Part shown: one piece after another, positions 17,567 to 24,726 of the stretch
Layout of the letters: every line of letters starts with the position of its first letter
Position numbering within the stretch: position 1 is the first letter of the stretch
Source of the DNA: an uncultured cyanobacterium
GTDB taxonomy: Bacteria > Cyanobacteriota > Cyanobacteriia > PCC-6307 > Cyanobiaceae
Direction: 5' to 3'
DNA: 37,361 nt
Assembly: GCA_903935205.1 (NCBI GenBank)
Contig: CAIZQU010000082.1
Coordinates: 1-37,361, forward strand
Translations under genes and position numbers: made by a program
The notes under the pieces: model-generated
The model's database searches: none
Told to the model about the DNA's origin: nothing
Seen by the model: the letters and a program-made list of their open reading frames with translations, nothing else

Positions 17567-17590
17567 CGGATCCCTTCGACAATCGCTTCC

Positions 17591-18106
17591 GTGTCCGCCC
17601 CGGCTTCTCCGACCCTGCGGCGCGTCGCCGCCCTGTTGTTGCTGGCGGCGGCGGTCCTGGCGATCGCCCTGCCCTTCCTGTCCTCCACCCTGCTCACCAT
17701 CGCCCTCGGGGGTGTTGCGATCGCCGCCGGGGTGTCCCAGCTGCTGCGGCTGAGCGGTGCCGAGGGGACCCAGGCCAGGCTGTTTCGGGGGCTGTCCGGG
17801 GTCCTTTACCTGCTCGGGGGTATCGGCCTGCTGGCCTTCCCGGTGCAGAGCACCCTCAGCCTGACCCTTTTCCTGGGCTTCCTCCTGGCGATCGAGGGGG
17901 TGATGGAGCTGGCGGCCGCCGCCGCCGGCCAGGGGCCGGCCCGGGGGCTGGTTCTGCTCGATGGCATCGTCACCGCCGTGCTCGGCGGACTGCTGATCGT
18001 CGAATGGCCCCTGAGCGGTACCTGGGCGATCGGCACCATGGTTGGCATCGGTCTGGTCTTCTCGGCGGTGAACCTGCTCACCAGCCCGTCGCGGCGAGAG
18101 GCCTGA
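17591..18106 (+). CDS. HdeD/DUF308 family membrane protein
   Basis: 171 aa from GTG 17591 (VSAPASPTLRRV...). Six hydrophobic helices form three hairpins: VAALLLLAAAVLAIALPFL, LLTIALGGVAIAAGVSQLL, GLSGVLYLLGGIGLLAF, LTLFLGFLLAIEGVMELAAA, LLDGIVTAVLGGLLIV and AIGTMVGIGLVFSAVNLL. This is the DUF308/HdeD layout. E. coli HdeD is associated with acid resistance, but the role here is unknown. The gene is divergent from the oxidase operon with a 24-bp gap, so the two may share regulation. Two GCGATCGC octamers lie inside it (17660, 17717). Confidence 0.85.
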   Translation: MSAPASPTLRRVAALLLLAAAVLAIALPFLSSTLLTIALGGVAIAAGVSQLLRLSGAEGTQARLFRGLSGVLYLLGGIGLLAFPVQSTLSLTLFLGFLLAIEGVMELAAAAAGQGPARGLVLLDGIVTAVLGGLLIVEWPLSGTWAIGTMVGIGLVFSAVNLLTSPSRREA

Positions 18107-18212
18107 GGGATCCGCGAACCTGGCCGGATTGGACGCGGCCAGGCGGCTTCTGCGTCGCCCCTCGTGATGCCCCGATGCCCCAGCGAGCGCGGCAGGAAAC
18201 GCCGAACCACCG

Positions 18213-18255
18213 CTGGTGCCCTTTCAGCTGGCGCCCTTTCACTGGCGCCCTTTCA
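18213..18255. repeat. Three tandem copies of a 14-15 bp unit
   Basis: Units CTGGTGCCCTTTCAG, CTGGCGCCCTTTCA and CTGGCGCCCTTTCA follow each other directly, about 110 bp downstream of the HdeD-like gene. They are not in a recognised gene. Function unknown. Confidence 0.85.
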
Positions 18256-18567
18256 ACAGATCGGGCGGCGCCGCTCCAGGCCAACGGGCCGATGGATCAC
18301 CCAATGACGGGGGGCATGGCTTGCCTGGGGCTGAGTGCCGGGAGATCTGGGGGGCCGATGGGGCCTGAGAGGCTCCCGCCCCCGCGGGGCCGGTTCAGGG
18401 GCATGGCCCTGGCTCGGGGCAGCTGCTCTGCTGTCTGCAGCGCCGGGCGGCAGAACATCCTGGGTGGTCACGGAGGGCTGGGTGCGGATCACCGCCACCC
18501 AGGGGCGGCTCCCCCCCGAAGCTGCCCAGAACACGTCGGCGAGTAGCACGGTGAACACTCCATGGAT

Positions 18568-18587
18568 CGTAGCGGTTGCTACGTTTT
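18568..18587 (+). terminator. Short inverted repeat followed by TTTT
   Basis: CGTAGC (18568-18573), loop GGTT, GCTACG (18578-18583), then TTTT. It could be a weak plus-strand terminator or an operator upstream of the small gene at 18659. The stem is only 6 bp, so the assignment is uncertain. Confidence 0.35.
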
Positions 18588-18658
18588 GAGCACGTTCATC
18601 CCGACAGCGGGACGCATGCCTTGGCAGCAGGGAACGGGGCTGCCCCTCGAGGCACGTC

Positions 18659-18760
18659 ATGAACCACCTCGTCCTCATCCGCGAGCGGATCCTCAAGGCC
18701 CAGCGCCTTCATCAGGCCCAGCTCGCCTGCGTGAACAACACGCGTGACCAGATCTTCTGA
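18659..18760 (+). CDS. Small 33-residue protein with dedicated terminator
   Basis: ATG 18659 opens a 33-aa frame (MNHLVLIRERILKAQRLHQ... ending NNTRDQIF). It is predicted to be mostly one basic amphipathic helix with a single Cys. A GAGG sequence lies about 7 nt upstream, and an unmistakable intrinsic terminator starts 28 bp after the stop, so a short transcript ends here. I do not recognise the family. It could be a conserved picocyanobacterial micro-protein, or the transcript could act mainly as a small RNA. Confidence 0.55.
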   Translation: MNHLVLIRERILKAQRLHQAQLACVNNTRDQIF

Positions 18761-18788
18761 TCGCGTCCCGTCCACGCCAATCACACAG

Positions 18789-18812
18789 GGCGCCCCCGCG
18801 GGCGCCTTTTTT
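18789..18812 (+). terminator. Intrinsic terminator after the 33-aa gene
   Basis: GGCGCCC (18789-18795), loop CCGC, GGGCGCC (18800-18806), followed by six T residues (18807-18812). A textbook Rho-independent terminator on the plus strand. Confidence 0.95.
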
Positions 18813-18932
18813 GATGCCCGGCACCTGTTCGCCAGGACACGCCCATGCCGTCTGATCGCGCTGCGCCTGCCCGCGGTGCCCTGACAGCGCTGCAGCGGAT
18901 GCCTAAGAAAGGAGTTCACCCCCGTCGGCGCG

Positions 18933-19433
18933 ATGCCTCGACCCCAGCTGATTCCCCTGATCGGCGCCACCGCCCTGTTCGGCGGCGGCGTGATCCTCGG
19001 CCTCCCTCCAGCCGCTGGGGCCGGCCCCCTCTACACCCTGACCACCTCCTGCACCCTCAGGGATGCGGCCCCGGTGCGCTGCATCGTCGAGGCTGAAGAT
19101 CAAGGGACCGTGACCCTTTACCGCCATCGCATCGGCAAGGAGGAGCGGATCATCGGCATCGCCGAGGAGCCGTATGTGCGCATGGGGCTCTGGAATCCGA
19201 GCAGCCGCGGCTGGCAGGCTCTGGCCTCGGCTTCGGCACGGCTCTCCACCAACACCCTCTGCTTCAACGGCAGCGATCTGTGCGTGGTGAATCCGAATTA
19301 CCTCAACAGCCTTCGTCAGGAGAGGGGCGCCGCCCTCAACGGTCGCGATCTGATCCGGGTGACCTTCGGCAGCGACGGGCGGATCAACGCCTATTGCTAC
19401 GACGATGGCTGCCCCAGCGGCGCCGGCCGCTGA
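18933..19433 (+). CDS. Secreted hypothetical protein
   Basis: 166 aa with an N-terminal export signal (LIPLIGATALFGGGVILGLPPAAGAG). The mature part of about 135 residues is beta-rich and has six Cys (TSCTLRDAAPVRCIVE; LCFNGSDLCVV; AYCYDDGCPSG), suggesting disulphide bonds outside the cytoplasm. The start is the ATG at 18933. The nearest good ribosome-binding site (AAAGGAG, 18906-18912) is about 20 nt upstream, longer than usual, and no better start lies between. The gene is followed after 12 bp by another secreted-protein gene, so the two probably form an operon. I do not recognise a named family. Confidence 0.75.
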   Translation: MPRPQLIPLIGATALFGGGVILGLPPAAGAGPLYTLTTSCTLRDAAPVRCIVEAEDQGTVTLYRHRIGKEERIIGIAEEPYVRMGLWNPSSRGWQALASASARLSTNTLCFNGSDLCVVNPNYLNSLRQERGAALNGRDLIRVTFGSDGRINAYCYDDGCPSGAGR

Positions 19434-19445
19434 GGAGCCCACACC

Positions 19446-20597
19446 ATGCGACGTCTCCCCCTCTTGGCCGCAGCCCTGTTGCTGCTGCCCCCCGGCGAAG
19501 CCCTGGCCTTCGTGCCGGAAGCTCCGGCGACCCCGCTTGCCATCGCGGCTGCTCCCCAGCCCTCGGCGTCGTTCGGCAGCGCCGGCTCCTACGCCAGCCG
19601 CGATGCTGCCCCTCCCCAACTGCTGGCCCGCGGGGGCGGGGGCGGTCGCGGTGGCGGCGGAGGGCGCGGTGGCGGCCGGGGCGGTTCCGGGGGCGGTCGC
19701 GGCCAGCGGGCCAACACCGGCCTGGATCGTCCCCCCCGCAGCCTCGATCGCGGCAATCGGCAACCCAGTGGAGGCTGGAGCCGTGATCTCAGCAACCGCA
19801 GCGACCGCGCTCGCCCCAGCCTCGATCGGAGCGAGATGCAGCGTCCCGCCACGGCCAACCGCCAGCAGACCCGCGAGCGCGTCGCCTCGTTCGACCGCCA
19901 GGGACTGGGGGATCGCAACGGCGTCGGCAACCGCGAGACCCTGCGCGACCGCAGCGCCAATCAGCGGCGGGATGATTGGGACCGGGCCAGCGAACGGCTT
20001 CAGAACACCAGGAACGAGCGCCGCGACACCCTCAACAACGCCCGTGACAACTGGCGGGACAACCGCTCCGAGCTGAATGACCGGATCGACCGTGCCGCCG
20101 ATCGCTACAACAACTATTGGCCCGGTTGGGCCCGGCCGGGTTGGGCTGTGGCTCGCCCCTGGAACTGGGGCTGGTACGGGAGCTGGGCCAGCCCACCCTG
20201 GGGCTGGTGGGCGGCCCGGTCGGTGGCCTGGGGGGTGACCAGCCTGGCCACCGCCGCTGTGATCAACAACGCCGTCAATGAGGCCATTGCCGCCAACCAG
20301 ACGCTGATCGTGGTGCCGCAGAGCTCCTATGAGCTCTACTACAACTCGATCGCTCCCAGTGGTGATCAGCAGATCACCTTCGTGGCGGTCCCCAATGGCG
20401 GCGAGGCCCAGACCTGGACCGCCGATTGTCGCAGTGGCAGCCTCAATGGCTATCAGCCTGCCGGTGCCGCCGAGGCCCAGTTGCTCAATGCGGCCTGCCA
20501 GGTGGCCTTCGGTTCCTGTACCCACCCAGTCGCTGGGCCGTGGCCAGGAGCAGCAACGCCAGCAGTGGCGCCTCGCCCCAGCGTCCATAGGGCGTGA
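19446..20597 (+). CDS. Secreted Gly/Arg-rich and Arg/Asp/Asn-rich hypothetical protein
   Basis: 383 aa with a signal peptide (MRRLPLLAAALLLLPPGEALA). A low-complexity Gly-Arg tract (GGGGGRGGGGGRGGG..., about residues 63-86) follows. Next is a long charged Arg/Asp/Asn-rich region (about 90-230) with DRxxR-like repeats. A Trp/Tyr/Pro-rich stretch (YNNYWPGWARPGW..., about 230-270) leads into an Ala-rich helix (SVAWGVTSLATAAVINNAVNEAI) and a more regular C-terminal domain with two Cys (TADCRSG; NAACQVAFGSC). GGAG about 9 nt upstream supports the ATG at 19446. It probably forms an operon with the secreted protein before it. The last 38 codons overlap the 3' end of convergent lnt by 113 bp. Function unknown; a surface or matrix role is speculation from composition. 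Confidence 0.72.
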   Translation: MRRLPLLAAALLLLPPGEALAFVPEAPATPLAIAAAPQPSASFGSAGSYASRDAAPPQLLARGGGGGRGGGGGRGGGRGGSGGGRGQRANTGLDRPPRSLDRGNRQPSGGWSRDLSNRSDRARPSLDRSEMQRPATANRQQTRERVASFDRQGLGDRNGVGNRETLRDRSANQRRDDWDRASERLQNTRNERRDTLNNARDNWRDNRSELNDRIDRAADRYNNYWPGWARPGWAVARPWNWGWYGSWASPPWGWWAARSVAWGVTSLATAAVINNAVNEAIAANQTLIVVPQSSYELYYNSIAPSGDQQITFVAVPNGGEAQTWTADCRSGSLNGYQPAGAAEAQLLNAACQVAFGSCTHPVAGPWPGAATPAVAPRPSVHRA

Positions 20598-22095
20598 GGG
20601 CGCGGCGCTGGTGGATTCGGAGCAGGGCGACCTCCGGCTGCCCCGCTGGCAGCCGCTGCCGCACTCGGCCGATCGCATCCACCACCACGCTGGGGCCGGT
20701 GTTGGCGGCGGCCACCAGCCAGCGGCCGCTCTCGATCGCTCGCAGCCGCGCCAGGGCAAGGAACTGCTCCTGCAGCAGGGCCGGGTAGGGATCGAGGTTG
20801 GCGCTGGCCAGCAGCCAGAGCCCCCCGGCCCGGCTGGCGGCGGCCAGGGCGCGGCCGTCGGCGATCTCGTAGCAGATCGCCACTCCGATCGCCCCGGCCG
20901 GTCGCCGCAGCAATCGCGATGGCTCGCCGGGCTCCACCCCCCCGACGGCCGAGAGGCCGCTCCAGCGCCATAGGGAGGCCAGGGGCACCCATTCCCCCAG
21001 TGGCACCAGCCGGTGCTTGTCGATCCAGCCGCTGGGCACACGGCTGTTCGGCGGGAAGCGCAGCAGGCTGCTGCGCAGATCCTCGCCCTGGCGGCGGAAG
21101 CCACCGCTGAGCACCTCCTGGGGGGCCTGCAGCGGCAGGGGTTGATCCACGGCCAGGGATCCCTCCGGCAGAACCAACCCCGCCACCGACCCTTCGGCGG
21201 CCAGGGCAGCCCCCCGCTCCTGGGCCCCGGCGAGCTGCTCCAGCAGCCGCCGTTGCTGGGCCGCCTCGAATTTCTGGCGGGTGGGGATCGCCGGCTGAAC
21301 AACCAGCAGGGTCTCCGCCGACCCTGGCCGGAGCGCCTCCCCTCGACCCTCTGCCTCGACCCAGGCCAGGGCACCCAGCCCCAGTCCATGGCTGCCGGCC
21401 AGCAGCAGCAGCCCCAGCAGCAGCCAGCGGCGCAGCCCAGCCGCCTCCTTCAGCCGCCACTGGCCCCAGAGGCGCCAGAGGATCCAGCCCAGGATCAGCT
21501 GCACCATCGCCACCAGCCCCGCTCCGCCGAGGGCTGCCAGCCCCGCCAGGGGGCGGTCCGCCGGCAGGGCACTGCCCCCCAGTCCGATCCAGAACAGCGG
21601 CCCCTCGGCCAGCAGCACTTCGACCAGACCCCACAGGCAGGCCCCAGCCAGGGCCGTGGCCCCACGGCGGGCATCCCAGCGGCGCACCAGCTGCCACCAG
21701 AGCTGCACCAGCAGGCCCCCCAGCAGGCCGCAGCCCAGCCAGAGCAGCAGGCAGAGCGGCAGGCTCAGGGGCAGGGGCACCCCCACCCAGTCGAGGGGAT
21801 GGAGCCACAACAGCCAGCGATGGCTGACCAACACCGCCGCCATCCCCCAGGCCAGGCCGAGCCAGCGGCGTCCAGGTGCTCCGCTCCGCTGGGCCTCGGC
21901 CTGGGGGGCGAGGGGGGGATCCTCCTCGGTGGGCGGATCTCCGGCCAGCCCCCAGAGCACCGCCAGGGCCGGCCAGAGCAGGGGCGGCATCCCCAGCGGC
22001 GGCAGGGCCAGGCCCGCCAGGGCACCGGCCAGGAGGGCCATGGTCCAGGCCGGCGGGCCCGCTCCGGCGGCGGCGGAATGGCGGTCATCTCCCAT
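20485..22095 (-). CDS. lnt: Apolipoprotein N-acyltransferase
   Basis: Integral membrane enzyme that N-acylates the lipid-modified N-terminal cysteine of lipoproteins at the periplasmic face of the inner membrane. 536 aa. An N-terminal multi-helix membrane part (about 18-245) precedes a carbon-nitrogen-hydrolase domain (about 262-510) with the catalytic triad Glu311 (LVLPEGSL), Lys360 (IDKHRLVPLGEWVP) and Cys408 (GVAICYEI). A final hydrophobic helix (APLLALLLLATAQ) closes the protein. Start at ATG 22095; a later Met at residue 19 is possible. Divergent from the phasin-like gene (81 bp). Its last 37 codons overlap the convergent Gly/Arg-rich gene. Confidence 0.93.
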   Translation of the reverse strand: MGDDRHSAAAGAGPPAWTMALLAGALAGLALPPLGMPPLLWPALAVLWGLAGDPPTEEDPPLAPQAEAQRSGAPGRRWLGLAWGMAAVLVSHRWLLWLHPLDWVGVPLPLSLPLCLLLWLGCGLLGGLLVQLWWQLVRRWDARRGATALAGACLWGLVEVLLAEGPLFWIGLGGSALPADRPLAGLAALGGAGLVAMVQLILGWILWRLWGQWRLKEAAGLRRWLLLGLLLLAGSHGLGLGALAWVEAEGRGEALRPGSAETLLVVQPAIPTRQKFEAAQQRRLLEQLAGAQERGAALAAEGSVAGLVLPEGSLAVDQPLPLQAPQEVLSGGFRRQGEDLRSSLLRFPPNSRVPSGWIDKHRLVPLGEWVPLASLWRWSGLSAVGGVEPGEPSRLLRRPAGAIGVAICYEIADGRALAAASRAGGLWLLASANLDPYPALLQEQFLALARLRAIESGRWLVAAANTGPSVVVDAIGRVRQRLPAGQPEVALLRIHQRRALTPYGRWGEAPLLALLLLATAQRLGGYRNRRPPGRPH

Positions 22096-22176
22096 GGCCC
22101 CGGAGCCTAAGGAGAGCCAGTCTCAGGGCCCGGATCCGCCCCTTCTCTCCAGCGGATCATCGCGAGAGCACCCACC

Positions 22177-22512
22177 ATGGATCAGGGCAATCTGCTGCAG
22201 ATGCTGCTGCTGCGCGGACTGGGCACCACCTCACTGGTGACCGAGCGCTTGCGTGATGTGTCCCAGGACTGGGTGCTCAGCGGCCGCCTCGACCCCTCCC
22301 AGGCCTCGGCCCTGGTGGACGATGTGCTTAAAGCGCTGCGGGGAGAGACCCCTGAGCTTGAGCAGCAGGCTGAGCGCCAGTTGGAGCGCAACCGCGATCA
22401 GCTGCTGCAGGACCTGGGCCTGGCCCGCCAGCGGGAGGTGGATGAGCTGCGGGGGCGGATCGACCGGCTGGAGCAGCAGTTGCGCCAACGGGGCCACCAG
22501 GGGATCGGCTGA
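22177..22512 (+). CDS. Phasin-like coiled-coil protein
   Basis: 111 aa, mostly helical. The N-terminus is hydrophobic ([22 protein letters not shown]). A central [12 protein letters not shown] segment follows, and the last 45 residues are a heptad-rich Glu/Gln/Arg coiled coil (about 60-105). This matches the small COG3937-type phasin or polyhydroxyalkanoate-regulator-like proteins found in cyanobacteria. In genomes without PHA synthase these have no proven role, and no PHA genes are visible here. GAGAG lies about 9 nt upstream of the ATG. Confidence 0.72.
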   Translation: MDQGNLLQMLLLRGLGTTSLVTERLRDVSQDWVLSGRLDPSQASALVDDVLKALRGETPELEQQAERQLERNRDQLLQDLGLARQREVDELRGRIDRLEQQLRQRGHQGIG

Positions 22513-22660
22513 GGCAGGGGGCGATCCCATCGCGGCGCCTGGGGGGGGCTGGCCCATGGCAGGGCAGCGGCGGCGGCGGTCGCCCGCTCTCGGATGCGCC
22601 CGTCGCCCGGCCGGCGAAAGCGGAGGCTGGCAGAATCCCTGCAGTGGTGATGGTGCTGTC

Positions 22661-23317
22661 TTGCGCGACATCCTGATCAGCGCGGCGGTCTGCCTGGGCT
22701 GCCTGATTCTGGCCTTCGTCAGCCAGCTGGTCGCCCCGTCCACCGTCGAGGCGACCCCCACGGCCGTGGTGGCACCGGCCTTCAGCACCGGATCGCTCCA
22801 GGAGGCCCCCGGCCAGCCGGTCCGGCGGACCGAGCCCTCCGTGCGCCAGGCCGTGGCTGCCCCCCTCGAACTCGACCCCAACGACGCCAACCCCACCCTG
22901 TTCACCATGGCTCCTGCCGATTCCTCCGCCGATCTCGCCTCCGCCGCCGACCTGGGCGGGGACCTCAGCGCCGCCAAGGAGGTGTTGACCACCAGCGGCC
23001 TGCGCTACACCGATCTGGAGCCTGGCAGCGGAGCCGAAGCCATAGCCGGCCAGACCGTGACCGTGAATTACCGCGGCACTCTCACCAATGGCAAGGAGTT
23101 CGACAGCAGCTACGGCCGCGCACCCTTCAGTTTCCGCCTCGGTGGCGGCCAGGTGATCAAGGGCTGGGACGAGGGCGTCGCTGGCATGCAGGTCGGTGGT
23201 AAGCGCCGCCTGGTGATTCCCCCCGATCTCGGCTACGGCTCCCGGGGTGCCGGTGGCGTGATTCCCCCCGATGCCACCCTCATCTTTGAGGTCGAGCTGC
23301 TGCGGGTCGGCGGCTGA
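22661..23317 (+). CDS. FKBP-type peptidyl-prolyl cis-trans isomerase
   Basis: Proline isomerase and folding helper. From TTG 22661 the protein is 218 aa with an N-terminal membrane anchor or export signal ([21 protein letters not shown]). A Pro/Ala-rich spacer of about 80 residues comes next, then a single C-terminal FKBP domain (about 108-218). That domain has [48 protein letters not shown] and [14 protein letters not shown], the canonical active-site set. The anchor suggests action in the periplasm or thylakoid lumen. No ATG fits before the anchor, and a CAGAAT -10-like hexamer at 22631-22636 leaves only a short leader, which supports the TTG start. Confidence 0.92.
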   Translation: MRDILISAAVCLGCLILAFVSQLVAPSTVEATPTAVVAPAFSTGSLQEAPGQPVRRTEPSVRQAVAAPLELDPNDANPTLFTMAPADSSADLASAADLGGDLSAAKEVLTTSGLRYTDLEPGSGAEAIAGQTVTVNYRGTLTNGKEFDSSYGRAPFSFRLGGGQVIKGWDEGVAGMQVGGKRRLVIPPDLGYGSRGAGGVIPPDATLIFEVELLRVGG

Positions 23318-23462
23318 TCCGCCGACGACATGATCAGCGGTCCGCCCTCGGTAGGATGCGGCCGCCAGCCCTGTCCCGGATCGCTGCCCAGTCTCCCTGC
23401 GGAGCGGCCCCTGCCCGGCTGTTGGCACGACGTCCCGGGGCCGCGCCCCTGGACAGTTTTCA

Positions 23463-23478
23463 AACGGCCGCGGCCGTT
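23463..23478. promoter_or_regulatory. Perfect 16-bp palindrome upstream of sodB
   Basis: AACGGCCGCGGCCGTT is fully self-complementary and ends 30 bp before the sodB start, a suitable place for an operator or a 5'-UTR hairpin. No regulator can be named. Confidence 0.5.
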
Positions 23479-23508
23479 CGCCATCTTCTGAACACCTTCC
23501 CCCCACCC

Positions 23509-24108
23509 ATGGCTCACCAGCTGCCCCCGCTGCCCTACGGCCTTGACGCGCTCGAGCCCCACATCTCCCGCGGCACTCTGGAGTTTCACCACGGCAAACA
23601 CCACAACGCCTATGTGACCAACCTCAACAATCTGGTCGCCGGCACTGAACTGGAGGGCAAGAGCCTCGAGGACACGATCACTGCAGTTGCCGGTGATGCC
23701 AACAAGGCCGGGGTGTTCAACAATGCCGCCCAGGTCTGGAATCACAGCTTCTACTGGCAGTGCATCAAGCCCGGTGGAGGCGGCGCCCCCAGCGGTGCCC
23801 TGTTGGACAAGATCAACGCTGACTTCGGCAGCTTTGAGGCTTTTGTCGATGCCTTCAAGGCCGCTGGCGCCACCCAGTTCGGCAGTGGTTGGGCCTGGCT
23901 GGTTCTCGATGGCGGCACCCTGAAGGTCACCAAGACCGCCAATGCCGACCTGCCCCTGGCCCATGGTCAGAAAGCTCTGCTCACGATGGATGTCTGGGAG
24001 CACGCTTACTACCTCGACTACCAGAACCGCCGTCCGGACTACATCTCAACCTTCCTCGACAAGCTCGTCAACTGGGATTTCGTTGCCGCCAACCTCGCCG
24101 CAGCCTGA
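23509..24108 (+). CDS. sodB: Iron superoxide dismutase
   Basis: Cytoplasmic dismutase converting superoxide to H2O2 and O2. 199 aa from ATG 23509; the frame is open upstream but that part is Pro/Arg-rich. Metal ligands are His27 (EFHHGKHH), His79 (WNHSFYW), Asp161 and His165 (DVWEHAYY). Gln75 in NNAAQVWNH is the active-site glutamine position of Fe-type rather than Mn-type enzymes. FGSGWAWL (124-131) is the usual signature. The gene has its own upstream palindrome and a strong terminator, so it is a single-gene unit. Confidence 0.97.
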   Translation: MAHQLPPLPYGLDALEPHISRGTLEFHHGKHHNAYVTNLNNLVAGTELEGKSLEDTITAVAGDANKAGVFNNAAQVWNHSFYWQCIKPGGGGAPSGALLDKINADFGSFEAFVDAFKAAGATQFGSGWAWLVLDGGTLKVTKTANADLPLAHGQKALLTMDVWEHAYYLDYQNRRPDYISTFLDKLVNWDFVAANLAAA

Positions 24109-24145
24109 GTCCCCGCATCCAGCCCGTTCCTCCGCGGCCCCCCAG

Positions 24146-24170
24146 CCCCTGCCCCCGGCAGGGGTTTTTT
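24146..24170 (+). terminator. Intrinsic terminator of sodB
   Basis: CCCCTGCC (24146-24153), loop CCC, GGCAGGGG (24157-24164), then six T residues. It starts about 38 bp after the sodB stop. Confidence 0.95.
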
Positions 24171-24291
24171 GTTGCAGCAGCGCCCCTGGGTGCTACGGCG
24201 CCCTGGTGCTGCAGCGCCGTTAAGGTGAAGGGAAGAACCAGCCCCCGGATCCCCAGGGATCGCCGCGGGCCACCGATGGCAGGCACTCACG

Positions 24292-24525
24292 ATGGATGGG
24301 CTGGTGGATGTCTTGCTGCTGCTGGCGGCCTTCACCCTGGTGGTGCGCAGCAACAGCGAGCGCGATGAGGTCTGGGCCCTCTGTCTGCGGGTGTTGGCGG
24401 TCACGGCGGTGTTCGCCGTGATCACGAACGTGCGGGGCTTGCCCATCTCCCTGTTGCTGCTGGCCCTCGCCCTCTGGTTGCCGAGCGCCTCCCGCTTTGA
24501 GAAGCTGCCCCCTTCCGACCCCTGA
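24292..24525 (+). CDS. Small two-helix membrane protein
   Basis: 77 aa with two hydrophobic helices, LVDVLLLLAAFTLVV and VLAVTAVFAVITNVRGLPISLLLLALALWL (probably one or two segments). They are separated by a charged loop (RSNSERDEVW), with a short polar tail. ATG 24292 is the first in-frame start. TTAAGGT at 24219-24225 could be its -10 region. I do not recognise the family. Confidence 0.6.
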   Translation: MDGLVDVLLLLAAFTLVVRSNSERDEVWALCLRVLAVTAVFAVITNVRGLPISLLLLALALWLPSASRFEKLPPSDP

Positions 24526-24553
24526 TGGTGTCTGATCCAGCCTCTTGTCAGCC

Positions 24554-24621
24554 CTGATCACCTGGCTTTCCTGATTAACGATCTGCCCGGATTAACCCTC
24601 TGCCCTGATTGACTCTCTGCC
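24554..24621. repeat. Degenerate tandem repeat, period 17 bp
   Basis: Four consecutive 17-bp units start at 24554, 24571, 24588 and 24605. The clearest are CTGATTAACGATCTGCC, CGGATTAACCCTCTGCC and CTGATTGACTCTCTGCC. The period is not a multiple of three and the array lies between genes. A fifth, weaker unit runs into the next small frame. Confidence 0.75.
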
Positions 24622-24708
24622 GTGATCAATAAAGACGGCCCCGACCTGCTGGAGATGATCTTCGTGGCCCTGGTGCTCGCGGGCATCGCCTACAGCTTCA
24701 CCCATTGA
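24622..24708 (+). CDS. Candidate 28-residue single-helix membrane peptide
   Basis: GTG 24622 opens a 28-aa frame (polar INKDGPDLLE, then the hydrophobic helix MIFVALVLAGIAYSFTH). A CTGGAG next to the internal ATG would give only 17 aa. It resembles the size class of tiny subunits of photosynthetic or respiratory complexes, but I cannot match it to a named subunit. It ends 18 bp before the convergent queA stop. Confidence 0.35.
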   Translation: MINKDGPDLLEMIFVALVLAGIAYSFTH

Positions 24709-24726
24709 GCGGCGGTGACATCCGCT

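Larger units (their letters stand above)
18107..18658. other. 550-bp gene-poor intergenic region
   Basis: No frame here looks like a conserved protein; the open frames are Pro/Arg/Gly-rich. A minus-strand frame with a short hydrophobic start (VFTVLLADVFWAASGG, about 18510-18560) has a Pro/Ala/Arg-rich remainder, so I do not call it. Structures present are a 14/15-bp triplicate at 18213-18255 and an inverted repeat followed by TTTT at 18568-18587. Confidence 0.55.

Noticed and set aside
18510-18696. Minus-strand frame with a short hydrophobic stretch (VFTVLLADVFWAASGG)
   Set aside because: The remainder is Pro/Arg/Ala-rich, the start region is antisense to the 33-aa gene, and no domain can be recognised.
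18903-21389. 828-codon minus-strand frame spanning the secreted-protein pair and lnt
   Set aside because: Out of frame with lnt and antisense to two genes with signal peptides; Gly/Ala/Pro-rich low-complexity translation.
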